64,000 bases of DNA from Hydrogenophilales bacterium 16-64-46 (GCA_002281775.1 NCGY01000004.1:62001-126000), one strand, 5' to 3'; numbered from the stretch's first letter, positions 20,902-31,566 are shown. Translations and numbers: made by a program. Notes: a model not told the origin generated them from the letters alone.

Positions 20902-22153
20902 GTGCGCCCAGCATGGGCGCGCTCTTGGAACGGACTGGATATAGACCAGACCGCTCGCCAACTGGTGACGACGTGGTCGGCCATTCGAGAGCAACTGCTG
21001 CGGGGGACGTATCGGCCCAGTCCGGTACGACGGGTAACGATTCCGAAACCGGACAGTGGCGAGCGCGAGCTTGGCATCCCGACGGTGACGGATCGGCTGA
21101 TCCAGCAGGCGCTACTGCAAGTGCTGCAACCGATTCTGGACACCGCCTTCAGCGAGCACAGCTACGGCTTCCGGCCCGGACGGCGTGCGCACGATGCGGT
21201 ATTGGCCGCGCAGTCGTACATCCAGTCCGGTCGGCGAGTTGTCGTGGACGTTGATCCGGAGAAGTTCTTTGACCGGGTCAATCACGACATCCTCATCGAC
21301 CGTCTACGGAAACGCATCGACGACGCTGTCATCATCCGGCTGATTCGTGCGTACCTGAACAGCGGCATCATGAGTGATGGCGTGGTACAGGAACGGTATC
21401 GGGGCACGCCGCAAGGCGGCCCCCTGTCGCCGCTTCTGGCCAACGTTCTGCTGGACGAGGTGGATAAAGAGTTGGAGCGGCGAGGACATTGCTTTGCGCG
21501 CTATGCCGACGACTGCAACGTCTATGTACGCATCGCCGCGCGGGCGAGCGGGTGATGGCGCTGCTGCGGCAGTGCTATGCCAGGCTGCGGCTCAAGGTCA
21601 ACGAGACCAAGAGCGCGGTGGCGAGCGTCGCCGGACGCAAGTTCCTGGGTTACAGCTTCTGGTTTGCCAAGGAAGGGGTCAAGCGCCGGGTGGCTGCCAA
21701 ACCGCTGGCGACGTTCAAGCAACGGGTGCGGCAACTCACCCGGCGTTCGTGCGGGCGCGGCATGGCGGAGGTCGTCGAACGTCTGCGGCCTTACCTCATG
21801 GGGTGGAAAGCCTACTTCGGGCTGGCGCAAACGTCGGGCATCTGGCGTTCGCTGGATGAATGGCTACGGCATCGGCTCAGGGCGTTCAACTCAAGCACTG
21901 GAAGCGCGGCACGACCATGTATCGGGAACTGCGCGCACTCGGAGCGCCGCATGGTTTGGCGCGAACGGTGGCTGCCAATTCGCGCCGCTGGTGGCGCAAC
22001 AGTGCGGGTCTGCTGAACGCCGTCATGACGATCGCGTACTTTGATCGTCTTGGCGTACCCCGTCTCTCCTGACCTCAACGCCTCGAACCGCCCGGTGCGG
22101 ACCCGCATGCCGGGTGGTGTGGCAGGGGCGCGACCTATAACGGTCGCCCCCTA
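20902..22153 (+). mobile_element. Group II intron remnant, internally deleted
   Basis: The left end GTGCGCCCAGCATGGGCG is the typical 5' terminus of bacterial group II introns. Within about 30 bp it jumps to the middle of the reverse transcriptase, so most of domains I-III and the ORF start are missing. The right end retains a domain V-like hairpin (CCCGG-TGCGG...CCGCA-CCGGG, 22090-22113) and a domain VI-like stem (GGGGCG-CGACC...GGTCG-CCCC, about 22125-22150). The exact 3' end is uncertain by a few bases. Position directly behind an intrinsic terminator is the insertion habit of group IIC introns. Confidence 0.8.
20932..22072 (+). pseudogene. Group II intron reverse transcriptase/maturase, truncated and frameshifted
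   Basis: The N-terminus is missing. Sequence from about 20932 gives GLDIDQTARQLV, PTVTDRLIQQALLQVLQP, FSEHSYGFRPGRRAHDAV, VVDVDPEKFFDRVNHDIL, GTPQGGPLSPLLANVLLDEV and the catalytic RYADDCNVYV. The frame then shifts near 21535-21545 into RRAGERVMALLRQCYARLRL and the maturase (X) region. It shifts again near 21880 into LKHWKRGTTMYREL, ending in IAYFDRLGVPRLS at 22072. Both shifts and the lost start make it non-functional. Sequence similarity to intact IEPs is high, so the decay is recent. Confidence 0.88.
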
Positions 22154-22355
22154 TGCCGATTCCGACGTTCTGGGGGGGCGCAGCGGGGGTGCGCAGGGAT
22201 CAGGCCATGGGGCCACGCGGACTATGCTGCGAGACAGGCGGGACGCTGCCGAATGGCGATCACGCGCGGCGATGCAGCGAAAGGAGACGCCTTGCAGCGG
22301 AGGGGTGCGGCAGGCTGAAGCTGGACGCGCGCGCCGGTCGCCCGTGCGCGCAGAC

Positions 22356-23711
22356 TCAGATGGCGCTTGCGCCCGGGATCCAGTTCGTGCCGGCGAGCGG
22401 GATACGCGCCATCGCCGCCGCCTCGACGGTCAGCGCGACCAGGTCCTCGGGTTCGAGGTGGTGCACGTTCTGCTTGCCGCAGGCCCGCGCCAGGGTGGTG
22501 AGCTCCATCGTCAGCGTCTTCAGGTAGTTCTTCAGATGGCGCGCGCCGACCTCGGGCGTGAGCCGCTGCGCCAGCGCGTCGTCCTGGGTGGTGATGCCGA
22601 CCGGGCATTTCCCCGTGTGGCAGTGGTGGCAGTAGCCCGGCGCGGTACCGAGCGCGGCATAGTCCGCCGTGGCGTCGTGGTGCGCGCCATTGCGGAAATA
22701 GCTGTCGTGGTTGCAGCCCAGCGCGATCAGCACGCCCTGGCCGATCGACACCGCGTCGGCGCCCATCGCCAGCGCCTTGGCGACGTCGGGGCCGCTGCGG
22801 ATGCCGCCGGAGACGATGAGCTGGACCGTGCCTTTCATGTTGAGGTCTTCCAGCGCGTCGACCGCCTGGCGCACAGCGGCCAAGGTGGGGATGCCGACGT
22901 GCTCGATGAAGCAGGTCTGGGTGGCGGCGGTGCCGCCCTGCATGCCGTCGACCACCACGACGTCGGCACCGGCATGCACCGCGAGCTTGACGTCGTTGAA
23001 GGTGCGGGTGGCGCCCACCTTGACGTAGATGGGCTTCTCCCAGTCGGTGAGTTCGCGCAGTTCCTGGATCTTGATCGCCAGGTCGTCGGGGCCGGTCCAG
23101 TCGGGGTGGCGGCACGCCGAACGCTGGTCGATGCCGGGAGGAAGTGTGCGCATCTGCGCCACCCGCGCCGAGACCTTCTGCCCCAGCAACATGCCGCCGC
23201 CACCGGGCTTGGCGCCCTGGCCGATCACCATCTCGATGGCGTCGGCGCGGCGCACGTCGTCCGGGTTGAAGCCGTAGCGCGACGGCAGGCACTGGTAGAC
23301 CAGGGTTTTCGACGATTGCCGTTCTTCTTCGGTCATGCCGCCGTCGCCGGTGGTGGTCGAGGTGCCGGCTTCGCTCGCCGCGCGTCCCAGCGCTTCCTTG
23401 ACGTTGGCCGAGAGCGAGCCGAAGCTCATGCCGGCGATGGTGATGGGGATATCGAGCTCGATCGGTTTGCTGGCGAAGCGGGTGCCGAGCACGGTCTTGG
23501 TCGAGCACTTCTCGCGATAGCCTTCGAGCGGGTAGCGTGACAGCGAGGCGCCGAGGAAGACCAGGTCGTCGAAATTCGGCAGGGCGCGCTTGGCACCCAT
23601 GCCACGGATTTCATACAGGCCGTGCGCGGCGGCATGACGGATGTAGTCGAGGGTCTGACGGTCGTAGCCGTAGGACGCCTCGCGGGCGATGGGTTTGTCG
23701 TGGCTGCTCAT
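22356..23711 (-). CDS. mgsC: N-methylglutamate synthase large subunit (GlxD-like, FMN-binding glutamate synthase family)
   Basis: A 451-residue protein of the glutamate-synthase FMN/Fe-S barrel family. Visible features are ITIAGMSFGSLSANVKEAL, TTTGDGGM, VIGQGAKPGGGGMLLGQKV (FMN phosphate region), VVDGMQGGTAATQ, LIVSGGIRSGPDVAKAL and the cysteine cluster CHHCHTGKCPVGI for an Fe-S centre. With MgsA and MgsB it makes N-methylglutamate from gamma-glutamylmethylamide/methylamine. It is the last gene of the minus-strand cluster, one base after mgsB. Confidence 0.9.
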   Translation of the reverse strand: MSSHDKPIAREASYGYDRQTLDYIRHAAAHGLYEIRGMGAKRALPNFDDLVFLGASLSRYPLEGYREKCSTKTVLGTRFASKPIELDIPITIAGMSFGSLSANVKEALGRAASEAGTSTTTGDGGMTEEERQSSKTLVYQCLPSRYGFNPDDVRRADAIEMVIGQGAKPGGGGMLLGQKVSARVAQMRTLPPGIDQRSACRHPDWTGPDDLAIKIQELRELTDWEKPIYVKVGATRTFNDVKLAVHAGADVVVVDGMQGGTAATQTCFIEHVGIPTLAAVRQAVDALEDLNMKGTVQLIVSGGIRSGPDVAKALAMGADAVSIGQGVLIALGCNHDSYFRNGAHHDATADYAALGTAPGYCHHCHTGKCPVGITTQDDALAQRLTPEVGARHLKNYLKTLTMELTTLARACGKQNVHHLEPEDLVALTVEAAAMARIPLAGTNWIPGASAI

Positions 23712-23712
23712 G

Positions 23713-24402
23713 TCAGTACTCCTGATCCGCGTCGGCGTTCCAGTGATAGAGGTTGCGGGCCGAGGCCACGCGCTTGAAGTCCCTGGGGTCGTGGGCCATG
23801 CCGGCGGCGTCGAGCAGGGCCTTCACCGTCGCGTGGTCGGCCTCGGTCATGGCTTCGATCCGCGCGTCGGCGCCGAGCGACTTGATCCGGCCCTTCACGT
23901 ACAGCACGGCTTCATAGAGCGAATCGCCGAGCGCATCGCCCGCGTCGCCGCAGATCACCATGCGTCCGGCCTGCGCCATGAAGGCGGAAAAGCTGCCGAC
24001 CGAGCCGCCGACGACGATATCGCCGCCCTTGAGGGAAATGCCGCAGCGCAGGCCGGCGTCGCCGTCGATGACCAGGAGGCCGCCGTGCATCGAGGCACCG
24101 GCGCCGTTGGAGGCGAAGCCCTTGACGTGCACGCGGCCGGACATCATGTTTTCGGCGACGCCGGTGCCGGCGCTGCCGGTAACGGTGATGCTCGCCAGCT
24201 TGTTCATGCCGCCGGCGTAGTAGCCGGCGTGGCCGACGATCTCGACCTCGACCGGACAGTCGAGGCCGACCGCGATGTTGTGCGCGCCGTCGGGGTGGGT
24301 CACCACCACCTGCTTCACCCGGCCGGCCGACGCTTCGCGGTGCAGGAAGGCGTTGAGTTCGCGCAGCGGCGTCTGCGCGAGGTCGAAGCTCATGCGTTCC
24401 AT
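23713..24402 (-). CDS. mgsB: N-methylglutamate synthase subunit B (GlxC-like, GXGXG domain)
   Basis: A 229-residue protein that is essentially one glutamate-synthase GXGXG beta-helix (ITVTGSAGTGVAENMMSG, VHVKGFASNGAGASMHGG, DIVVGGSVGSFSAFMAQAG). In complete glutamate synthases this domain is C-terminal; here it is a separate subunit, as in GlxBCD/MgsABC. It overlaps mgsA by 13 bp and abuts mgsC, so the three are translationally coupled. Confidence 0.88.
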   Translation of the reverse strand: MERMSFDLAQTPLRELNAFLHREASAGRVKQVVVTHPDGAHNIAVGLDCPVEVEIVGHAGYYAGGMNKLASITVTGSAGTGVAENMMSGRVHVKGFASNGAGASMHGGLLVIDGDAGLRCGISLKGGDIVVGGSVGSFSAFMAQAGRMVICGDAGDALGDSLYEAVLYVKGRIKSLGADARIEAMTEADHATVKALLDAAGMAHDPRDFKRVASARNLYHWNADADQEY

Positions 24403-25298
24403 ACGTACATCTCCTCGGGCGCGGGTTCGAACACGGTGGCGTGCCGGATGTCGGGCAGGTGCGCGAGCGAACGGAACTCGGAGGCGATCGCCACGTAGTC
24501 GTCGGTTTCCGCGACTACCGCGGGCTTGCAGGCGAAGGGGTCGCGGATCAGCGCGAGCTTGTCGGCGGTGCCCATGAGAAAGGTGTAGAAACCGTCGAGC
24601 GCCTCGAAACCCTTCTGCAGCGCCGTCTCCAGGTCGTCACCTTCGCGCAGCCGCCATTCGAGGAAGCGGCACGCCGCCTCGGTGTCGTTGTCGGTCTCGA
24701 AGCGGATGCCGTGCGGCTCCAGCATGCGCCGCACGCCGTAAGGATTCGACAGCGAGCCGTTGTGCACCAGGCAGAAGTCCTCGCCGGCGGTGAACGGATG
24801 CGCGCGATCGGGGGTCACCGCGGATTCGGTGGCCATGCGCGTGTGGCCGACCAGATGGCTGCCGGCGAGCCGGTCGAAGCCGTAGCGCGCGGCGACCTCA
24901 CCGGGCGTGCCGATGTCCTTGTAGAGGTCGATGGCGCGGCCGGTGGAAAGGATGTGCAGCTTCGGGTGGTGCTCGAGGATCCAGCGCTTCAGGGGTTCGG
25001 GCGCGATGCCGACGGTGACGACGGCGTGGTTGCCCTGCGGCTGAATCTGCGCCTCGATGCCGAGGTGCGCGTTCAGCGCGTGGCCGAGGCCGCGCCAGTC
25101 GAAGTCCGCGCCTTCCTCGCACATCCCCGAATACAGGCTGATCTTGCGCGCGCTCTCCGCCAGCGGCTCGGTGAACACCGCGAGCCCGGCCGAATCCGGC
25201 CCGCGCTCGGTCATGCCGATCAGCATCGGCACCATCAGCTCGCCGAGGCGAGGTCTCAACGCCGGCGTCTTCACCAGCAGCCCGACGATTCCACACAT
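24390..25298 (-). CDS. mgsA: N-methylglutamate synthase subunit A (GlxB-like class II glutamine amidotransferase)
   Basis: A 302-residue Ntn-type glutamine amidotransferase beginning MCGIVGLLV, with the nucleophile Cys2 exposed after Met removal. Other hallmarks are GHTRMATESAVTPDRAHPF, FCLVHNGSLSNPYGVRR and the late AFEALDGFYTFLMG block. In the N-methylglutamate pathway it is thought to cleave gamma-glutamylmethylamide and channel methylamine to MgsC. It is encoded 12 bp downstream of gmaS. Confidence 0.9.
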   Translation of the reverse strand: MCGIVGLLVKTPALRPRLGELMVPMLIGMTERGPDSAGLAVFTEPLAESARKISLYSGMCEEGADFDWRGLGHALNAHLGIEAQIQPQGNHAVVTVGIAPEPLKRWILEHHPKLHILSTGRAIDLYKDIGTPGEVAARYGFDRLAGSHLVGHTRMATESAVTPDRAHPFTAGEDFCLVHNGSLSNPYGVRRMLEPHGIRFETDNDTEAACRFLEWRLREGDDLETALQKGFEALDGFYTFLMGTADKLALIRDPFACKPAVVAETDDYVAIASEFRSLAHLPDIRHATVFEPAPEEMYVWNA

Positions 25299-25310
25299 GG
25301 CGCGGTCCTT

Positions 25311-26639
25311 TCAGAAAAATTCCAGATAGCTGTCGATTTCCCACTCGGAGACGTGGCGCATGTACTCGACCCATTCCATGTGCTTGAGCCTGAGGAATTC
25401 GTCGGCGACCGGGCCGAGCGCGTCGCGGATCACCGTGTCCTTTTCCAGCGCGGTGAGCGCCTCGTGCAGGTTCTGCGGCAGGATGCCGATCTTCCGCTGC
25501 TTCAGCTCCGCGTCGGACAGCTCGTAGAGGTTGACGTTGTGCGGCTCGCCCGGATCGAGCTTGTGCGCGATGCCGTCCAGGCCGGCGGCGATCACCGCGG
25601 CGGTGGCGAGATAGGGGTTGCACGCACCGTCCGGCAGGCGCAGCTCGAGCCGGCCGCCCGGCACCCGCACCATCGACGAGCGGTTGTTGTCGCCGTAACT
25701 GAGGTAGGCGGGGGCCCAGGTCGCGCCGGTGAGCGAGCGCCCCACCACCAGACGCTTGTAGGAATTGACCGTCGGCGCGCAGATCGCCGCCAGCGCCGGG
25801 CCGTGCTTCAACAGGCCGGCGGCGAACTGGTAGGCCAGCGACGACAGGCCGAGGCCGCGCTTGTCCTTCTTGTTCTCGAACAGGTTCTTCCTGCCGTCCG
25901 ACAGGCTCATGTGCATGTGCATGCCGTTGCCCGGGCGGTTGGCGAAGGGCTTGGGCATGAACGAGCAGATCAGGCCCATCTCGCTGGCGATCTCGGCCGC
26001 GGCCATCTTGAAGAAGATGTAGTGGTCGCACGAGGTCAGGCAATCGGTATAGGTGTAGTTGATCTCGAACTGGCCGTTGGCGTCCTCGTGGTCGACCTGG
26101 TAGACGTCGAGCCCGACCGCGATGAGGCTCTCGACCAGCCTGTCGAGAAACGCCCGCGAGCGCGACAGGCCCTTGTAGTCGTAGCAAGGCTTGGCGAGCG
26201 TATCGCTGGCCTCGCACGGCTCGATCCTGCCGGCGACGCCGCGCTTCAACAGCGAGAACTCGGGTTCGAGGCCGGTCATGAAGGTCATGCCCTGCTTTTC
26301 CAGCCGGGCGATCTGCTTCTTCAGCGTGACGCGGGCGTCGTACTCCCACGGCTTGCCGTGGACGTGGCCGTCGCAGACGATGCGCGCGTAGCCGGGCTGC
26401 CACGGCACCAGCGACAGGGTGGACAGATCGCCCACCGCCATGTAGTCGGGACCGTGCGGCTCGATGCCGAGGCCCCACACGGCGAAACCGGCGAAGCCCG
26501 CGCCGGCGTTGAGGATGTCCTCGAAATGCGCGACCGGCACGGCCTTGGCCTTGGCCGCGCCGTGGATGTCGACGAACTGCGCCAGTACCGACTTGACGCT
26601 GTTCTTGGCGAGGAATTTCTTGGCTTCTGCGAGGTTCAT
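25311..26639 (-). CDS. gmaS: Gamma-glutamylmethylamide synthetase / type III glutamine synthetase (GlnT-like)
   Basis: A 442-residue glutamine-synthetase fold enzyme. Motifs are [15 protein letters not shown] (glutamate/metal site), [39 protein letters not shown] (substrate and ATP site) and [20 protein letters not shown]. Beside mgsABC and mgdABCD it is best read as GmaS, which ligates methylamine to glutamate with ATP. A GlnT-type glutamine synthetase is the alternative. Its ATG overlaps the mgdCD stop by four bases (ATGA). A second, distinct homologue lies at 37544. Confidence 0.88.
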   Translation of the reverse strand: MNLAEAKKFLAKNSVKSVLAQFVDIHGAAKAKAVPVAHFEDILNAGAGFAGFAVWGLGIEPHGPDYMAVGDLSTLSLVPWQPGYARIVCDGHVHGKPWEYDARVTLKKQIARLEKQGMTFMTGLEPEFSLLKRGVAGRIEPCEASDTLAKPCYDYKGLSRSRAFLDRLVESLIAVGLDVYQVDHEDANGQFEINYTYTDCLTSCDHYIFFKMAAAEIASEMGLICSFMPKPFANRPGNGMHMHMSLSDGRKNLFENKKDKRGLGLSSLAYQFAAGLLKHGPALAAICAPTVNSYKRLVVGRSLTGATWAPAYLSYGDNNRSSMVRVPGGRLELRLPDGACNPYLATAAVIAAGLDGIAHKLDPGEPHNVNLYELSDAELKQRKIGILPQNLHEALTALEKDTVIRDALGPVADEFLRLKHMEWVEYMRHVSEWEIDSYLEFF

Positions 26640-29600
26640 GCTGTACCCCCCTGGGTCGCTGGAATGGGTGACGGTGCGAGCGCGTCGGCAAGCTCGGCGA
26701 GCGTGTCCGCGAGCGACTCGCCCCAGGTGCCGTCGCACCAGATGCGGCAGCCCGGCGTGCCGGCGTCGTCGTCGGGAATGACGGTGATCATGACGCCCGC
26801 CATCGAGGTGAGGACCACCGGGCGCGCGGCGCGATCGAGCGCGGCAAAATCGACGCTGCAGGTTTCCAGCAGCAGTTCGTTCAGGCGCGCGCCGCGGACC
26901 CGCAGCGCGGTGTCCTGGCGCAGCACGGGATAGACGCCGGCGGCGGGCGGCGCTGCCAGCCGGGCGGCCCCCGCGCCTTCGACCAGGAACTCGGTGAGTC
27001 CGAGGCGGGCGACGAGCCCGTCCCCGAACGGCAGCCAGCTGTTGGGCGAGGCGGGCACCGGCAGGCCCAGCGCGGCGAGCCAGACGGCCGCACCGGGGCC
27101 CTTCGCGCCGGCGCGCGGGTTTGCGGAGGCGTCCTCGAATACGAGCGGACCGTGACGGCCGCCCAGCGCAGGACGAATCGGCACCGCGACCCCGTCGGCC
27201 GGACGCGCCTCGACCTCGACGCTTTCCTTCTGTCGCAGGTTGTCGGGGTCGTAGAACGGCGTCTTCACCACCTCGGCGGTGACGAGAGTCTTGTCGGAGA
27301 GGCGGATGCTGAACCGGCTGCCGACCGCGCTCATCTCTGGCCGTACATAGGCGAGGCCGATATGCCGCCGCACGCTCGGCGACCAGGCGACGCTGGTGAC
27401 GCGGCCGGCGATGTCGCCGCCCTCGATCACCAGATGACATTCCTTTGGCACCAGGCCTGCGTGGTCCGTCGCCAGCGCGAAGCCGACCAGCTGCTGGCGG
27501 CGCGGCTTGGCGGCGACGACGGCGAGGCTGCGCTGGCCGACGAAGAAGGGCTTGTCCATCTTCACCGCCCAGTCGAGACCGGCTTCGCCCGGCGTGGTGA
27601 GGCCGTCGGTGTCCTGGCCGATGATGACGTGGCCCTTCTCCAGGCGCAGCAGGCGCTGCGCCTCGACGCCGAAGGGGCGGATGCCGAGCGGCGTGCCGGC
27701 CGCGATCAACGCGTCCCACACCGCGGTGCCGTAGTCGGCCGGCACGTGGATCTCGACCCCCCATTCGCCGACGAAGCCGACGCGCATCAGGCGCGCGGGC
27801 ACGCCGGCGACGCGGCCCTCGCGCACGGCGAGGAAGGGCAGCGCGAGGTCGACGTCGGTGAGGCCCGCCAGCACCGCCTTCGCCTTCGGGCCGGCGAGGT
27901 TCATCGCCGCCATCGCCCCGGTCAGGTTGACGATGCCGCAGTCGAGTTGCCACAGCGTGTTCCAGCGGCCGAGCTCGCGGTAGACCGCCGCCGCGCCCGA
28001 GGTGGTGGTGGTGAAGTAGAAATGGTCGTCGGCGAGCCGCGCGATCACGCCGTCGTCGATCACCACGCCGGCCTCGTCGCACATCACCGCGTAGCGCGTC
28101 ATCCCGACCTTGAGCCCGGCGTATTTCGAGAGGTACACGCGTTCGAGGAATTCCGCCGCCTGCGGCCCGCGGATTTCCAGCTTGCCGAGCGTGCCGACGT
28201 CGATGATTCCAACACCCTGGCGCACCGCGAGCACCTCGCCCTGGATGCAGGCCTCGCGCGTCTCGCCGGCGCGGGCGTAGTACTCGGGCCGCTGCCACAC
28301 GCCGGCCGGCATCCAGACCGCGCCGGCCGCGGCATGGCGCTGATGCATCGGTGTGCGTCGTTCGGGGCTGAAGCCGCGCCCGGCGAGGTGCGACAGCGGC
28401 ACCGGATGGAAGAACGGCCGCGCGGTAGTGGTGCCGACTTCGCCCGGCGTCGCGCCGAGCGCGCGCGCCAGCACCCGGAGCGCGTTCATGTTGGAATGCT
28501 TGCCCTGGCTCGGCCCCATGCCGACGGTCGAGAAGCGCTTCATCAGCTCGATGTTGTCGAAGCCCTCCTGGATCGCGTTTTCCAGGTCGACGAGCTGCAG
28601 GTCCTCGTCGAAATCGACGAAGTTCTTGCCCCTGGGGTGCGGCACGATCGGCCAGGGGTGGGTCGGCGATTCGGTTTCGGCCGGCACCGTGATTTCCCGG
28701 GCGGAGCCGAAGCCGCAGTACGCGGCCGCCGCGCTGCCGGCGCGCGTGCCGTCGGCGAGGCGCGAGGCGAGGCTATGCACGCCGTTGACCCGGCCGCAGG
28801 CGTGGACGCCGCCGGGCAACGTCTCGGGGACGAACTGCTCGACGTCGGCGGCGTAGCGCATTTTCGTCCCGGCCTGGTAGAGCAGGGCCGCTGCCGGTGC
28901 CCAGCCGACGCTGACGAAGACGCCGTCGCAGGCGAGCTCGGCGACCGCCGTCGGCTGCCCGATGCGCGCCAGCTTCACCGCGGCGACGCGCTTGCCGTCC
29001 TGGGTCGGGACGGCTTCGAGTAGGCAATGCCCGGTGTAGAGCGGTATGCCGCGCGCGGTGGCGAGCGCGGCCTGCTGCGGCGGCACGGCCTCGCGCAGAT
29101 CGACCACTGCGGCGACTTCGATCCCGGCCTCGGCATAGGTCGCCAGCGCAGCGTAGGCGTCGGCGTTGGCGGCCAGCACGACGACGCGCTGCGCCGGTCG
29201 CACCGCGTAGCAGCGGATCAGGCGCGCCGCCCCCGAGGCGAGCATGACGCCGGGCAGGTCGTTGTTGCGGAACACCGCCGGCTGCTCGAAGGCCCCCGCA
29301 GCGACCACGAGCGCGCGGGCGCGCATCTTGGTGATGCGCCCGCGCTCGACCAGCGGCACCCAGTGGTCGGCGTAATAGCCTGCGGCGCAGGTATCCGTCA
29401 GCACACGGATGCGCGGATGCGCCAGTACCTGGGCCACCCGATCCGTTGCGCCGTGGGTGCTGCCGCCCAGCCTTGCGTGCTCGTCGACCAGCGCGACGTC
29501 GGCCCCCTGTTCGGCCGCCGCCAGCGCGGCAGCAAGCCCCGACGGCCCGCCGCCCACCACCAGCACGTCGCAGAAGCCGTAGCGCTTGGGGGTGCGCAAC

Positions 29601-30055
29601 CTCGGGGTGGCGAAGTCGACGCGGCCGAGCCCCGTCATCGCGCGGAACATCCTCTCCCACAGCGGGAACAGGCGCTTGTTGTGGAAGGCCTTGTAGTAGA
29701 AGCCGACCGGCAGGAAGCGCGCGAGGTGACCGAGGACGCTGCCGGGGTCGCGCGCGAGCGTGCCGAAGGTGTTGATCGCCTTGAGGTCCATGCCGGCGTC
29801 GAGCGGCGTCGCGTCGGCGCGCAGGTTGGGGGTGCCGCCCCACTGCATCATGGCGTTGACGTCGTGGTTGGCGGCGGACAGCAGGCCGCGCGGACGGTGG
29901 TACTTGAACGAGCGGCCGAGCAGGGTGACGCCGTTGGCCGCCAGCGCGCTGGCGACGGTGTCGCCGGCACAGCCGCGGTAGTCGCGGCCCTCGAAGCGGA
30001 AGCCTATTGGCTGGCTGCGATCTATCCATTCGCCGGGTTGCGGAGGCAGGCGCAT
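26636..30055 (-). CDS. mgdC: N-methylglutamate dehydrogenase, fused C (alpha) and D (gamma) subunits
   Basis: A 1139-residue protein. Residues 1-~943 are a complete sarcosine-oxidase alpha-type subunit. They comprise an N-terminal 2Fe-2S-like fold, a Rossmann motif [20 protein letters not shown], the [20 protein letters not shown] region, and a C-terminal folate-binding aminomethyltransferase part ([40 protein letters not shown]) ending [10 protein letters not shown]. From ~960 to the end, a gamma-type subunit follows with no stop between ([29 protein letters not shown]). The enzyme oxidises N-methylglutamate to glutamate and formaldehyde or methylene-THF. The fusion is discussed in the findings. 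Confidence 0.88.
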   Translation of the reverse strand: MRLPPQPGEWIDRSQPIGFRFEGRDYRGCAGDTVASALAANGVTLLGRSFKYHRPRGLLSAANHDVNAMMQWGGTPNLRADATPLDAGMDLKAINTFGTLARDPGSVLGHLARFLPVGFYYKAFHNKRLFPLWERMFRAMTGLGRVDFATPRLRTPKRYGFCDVLVVGGGPSGLAAALAAAEQGADVALVDEHARLGGSTHGATDRVAQVLAHPRIRVLTDTCAAGYYADHWVPLVERGRITKMRARALVVAAGAFEQPAVFRNNDLPGVMLASGAARLIRCYAVRPAQRVVVLAANADAYAALATYAEAGIEVAAVVDLREAVPPQQAALATARGIPLYTGHCLLEAVPTQDGKRVAAVKLARIGQPTAVAELACDGVFVSVGWAPAAALLYQAGTKMRYAADVEQFVPETLPGGVHACGRVNGVHSLASRLADGTRAGSAAAAYCGFGSAREITVPAETESPTHPWPIVPHPRGKNFVDFDEDLQLVDLENAIQEGFDNIELMKRFSTVGMGPSQGKHSNMNALRVLARALGATPGEVGTTTARPFFHPVPLSHLAGRGFSPERRTPMHQRHAAAGAVWMPAGVWQRPEYYARAGETREACIQGEVLAVRQGVGIIDVGTLGKLEIRGPQAAEFLERVYLSKYAGLKVGMTRYAVMCDEAGVVIDDGVIARLADDHFYFTTTTSGAAAVYRELGRWNTLWQLDCGIVNLTGAMAAMNLAGPKAKAVLAGLTDVDLALPFLAVREGRVAGVPARLMRVGFVGEWGVEIHVPADYGTAVWDALIAAGTPLGIRPFGVEAQRLLRLEKGHVIIGQDTDGLTTPGEAGLDWAVKMDKPFFVGQRSLAVVAAKPRRQQLVGFALATDHAGLVPKECHLVIEGGDIAGRVTSVAWSPSVRRHIGLAYVRPEMSAVGSRFSIRLSDKTLVTAEVVKTPFYDPDNLRQKESVEVEARPADGVAVPIRPALGGRHGPLVFEDASANPRAGAKGPGAAVWLAALGLPVPASPNSWLPFGDGLVARLGLTEFLVEGAGAARLAAPPAAGVYPVLRQDTALRVRGARLNELLLETCSVDFAALDRAARPVVLTSMAGVMITVIPDDDAGTPGCRIWCDGTWGESLADTLAELADALAPSPIPATQGGTA

Positions 30056-30056
30056 C

Positions 30057-30314
30057 TCAGGCCCCGCCTGCGTAAAGATAGGTACGCAGCACGACGTCGC
30101 GCGCGGTGTCGCGCTCGGCGACGAACCAGGTGTTCGACGGCAGGTGGCACCACCATTCGCGCTTCACCCCCGGCGAGCCGTTGCGGTTGAAGACGTAGTC
30201 GGCCCATTCGTCGTCGCTGCAGGTCGCCGGGTCGGGCATGGGGCGGATCTCGCCGCCGCAGACGAATTCGGAAATGGCGCGCGGGCCGTTGACGGGGCAG
30301 GTCATGCGTTTCAT
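30057..30314 (-). CDS. mgdB: N-methylglutamate dehydrogenase delta-type subunit
   Basis: An 85-residue protein of the sarcosine oxidase delta family (MTCPVNGPRAISEFVCGGE at the start; REWWCHLPSNTWFVAERDT in the middle). The delta subunit of heterotetrameric sarcosine oxidase binds zinc; three cysteines (residues ~6, 19, 32) and a late WWCH are present here. It sits one base from mgdA and mgdC, the conserved B-D-A-G order of such operons. Confidence 0.88.
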   Translation of the reverse strand: MKRMTCPVNGPRAISEFVCGGEIRPMPDPATCSDDEWADYVFNRNGSPGVKREWWCHLPSNTWFVAERDTARDVVLRTYLYAGGA

Positions 30315-30315
30315 G

Positions 30316-31557
30316 TCAGTGGCCCACCGAGGCGGCGCCCTTCTCGCCGGTCAGTTCGAAATTGCGGAAGCGGTCGAGGGTGAAGCCGGTGATGAGCGCG
30401 TGGTTGCGGTCGTGGGCGAGGGTATGTGCCATGGTCTTGCCGGATACCGGCGTCGCCTTGAAGCCCCAGGTGCCCCAGCCGGCGTCGAGGTAGAAACCCT
30501 CGACCGGTGTCCGGCCCATGATCGGGGCGAAATCCGGCGTCATGTCGGCCATGCCGGCCCACTGCCGCATCACCTTCACGTTCGACAGGAAGGGGAACAG
30601 GTCGAGCATGTGGGTCGCCAGGCCTTCGGTGAAATCGAGGGTCGAGCGCGTGCTCTGCACTTCGTAGGGATCGAGCGAGGCACCCATGATCAGCTCGCCG
30701 CGCGCCGACTGGCTGATGTAGACGTGCAGGCTGCCCGACACCAGGATGGGGTCGAGCCAGGGCTTGACCGGCTCGCTCACCATCGCCTGCAGCGGGTGGA
30801 TGGTGATGGGCGAGCGGATGCCGACCATGTCGAGAATGCGTGGTGTCGAGCCGGCTACTGCACAGAGCACCTTGCCTGTTGAAATGTTGCCGCGACTGGT
30901 GCGCACGCCGGTGACCTTGCCGCCGGCGACGTCGATGCCGAGCACCTCGGTGCGCTGGTGGATTTCCACCCCGCGCCGGTCGGCACCGCGGCCGTAGCCC
31001 CAGGCCACGGCGTCGTGGCGCGCCACCGCGCCGGGGGCGTGATACAGCGCGCCGAGGATGGGGGCGTGGCCGCCGCAGGCAAGATCGATCATCGGCGCGG
31101 CTTTTTTCACCGCTTCGGGGCCGACCACTTCGGAATCGATGCCGAAATGCTTGTTGACCTCGGCGCGCCAGCGGCTGGTGCGCAACGCGGCGTCGGTGTG
31201 CGCCAGGGTGAAGTGGCCGCGGTTGGAGTAGAAGAGGTTGAGGTCGAAGTCCTGCGCCAGGTCCTGCCACAGGCGCACCGACTCGTCGTAGAACTTCACG
31301 CCCTCGGGCGTCAGGTAGTTGGAGCGGATGATGGTGGTGTTGCGGCCGGTGTTGCCGCCGCCGATATAGCCCTTCTCCAGCACGCAGACGTTGCTGATGC
31401 CGTGGTCGCGCGCCAGATAGTAGGCGGCCGCCAGACCGTGGCCGCCGCCGCCGATGATGACGGCGTCGTAGGCCGGCTTCAGGCGGTCGTGCCGCGTGAA
31501 CATGCGCGGTTCGGGATGGGTTTTCGACAGGGCGAAGCGGAGCAGTCCGAGCGGCAT
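30316..31557 (-). CDS. mgdA: N-methylglutamate dehydrogenase beta-type flavoprotein subunit
   Basis: A 413-residue FAD-dependent oxidoreductase of the sarcosine oxidase beta/DAO family. It has the dinucleotide-binding motif DAVIIGGGGHGLAAAYYLA near residue 33, GYIGGGNTGRNTTIIRSNYL (flavin attachment and active-site region), and a C-terminal WAGMADMTPDFAPIMGRT block. It is the amine-oxidising subunit. First of the mgd genes, 9 bp after purU. Confidence 0.9.
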   Translation of the reverse strand: MPLGLLRFALSKTHPEPRMFTRHDRLKPAYDAVIIGGGGHGLAAAYYLARDHGISNVCVLEKGYIGGGNTGRNTTIIRSNYLTPEGVKFYDESVRLWQDLAQDFDLNLFYSNRGHFTLAHTDAALRTSRWRAEVNKHFGIDSEVVGPEAVKKAAPMIDLACGGHAPILGALYHAPGAVARHDAVAWGYGRGADRRGVEIHQRTEVLGIDVAGGKVTGVRTSRGNISTGKVLCAVAGSTPRILDMVGIRSPITIHPLQAMVSEPVKPWLDPILVSGSLHVYISQSARGELIMGASLDPYEVQSTRSTLDFTEGLATHMLDLFPFLSNVKVMRQWAGMADMTPDFAPIMGRTPVEGFYLDAGWGTWGFKATPVSGKTMAHTLAHDRNHALITGFTLDRFRNFELTGEKGAASVGH

Positions 31558-31566
31558 CGTCTTTCC

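Noticed and set aside
20902..22072. Retron or diversity-generating reverse transcriptase
   Set aside because: The RT has group II intron IEP motifs and the maturase region, and the flanks carry intron 5' end and domain V/VI structures.
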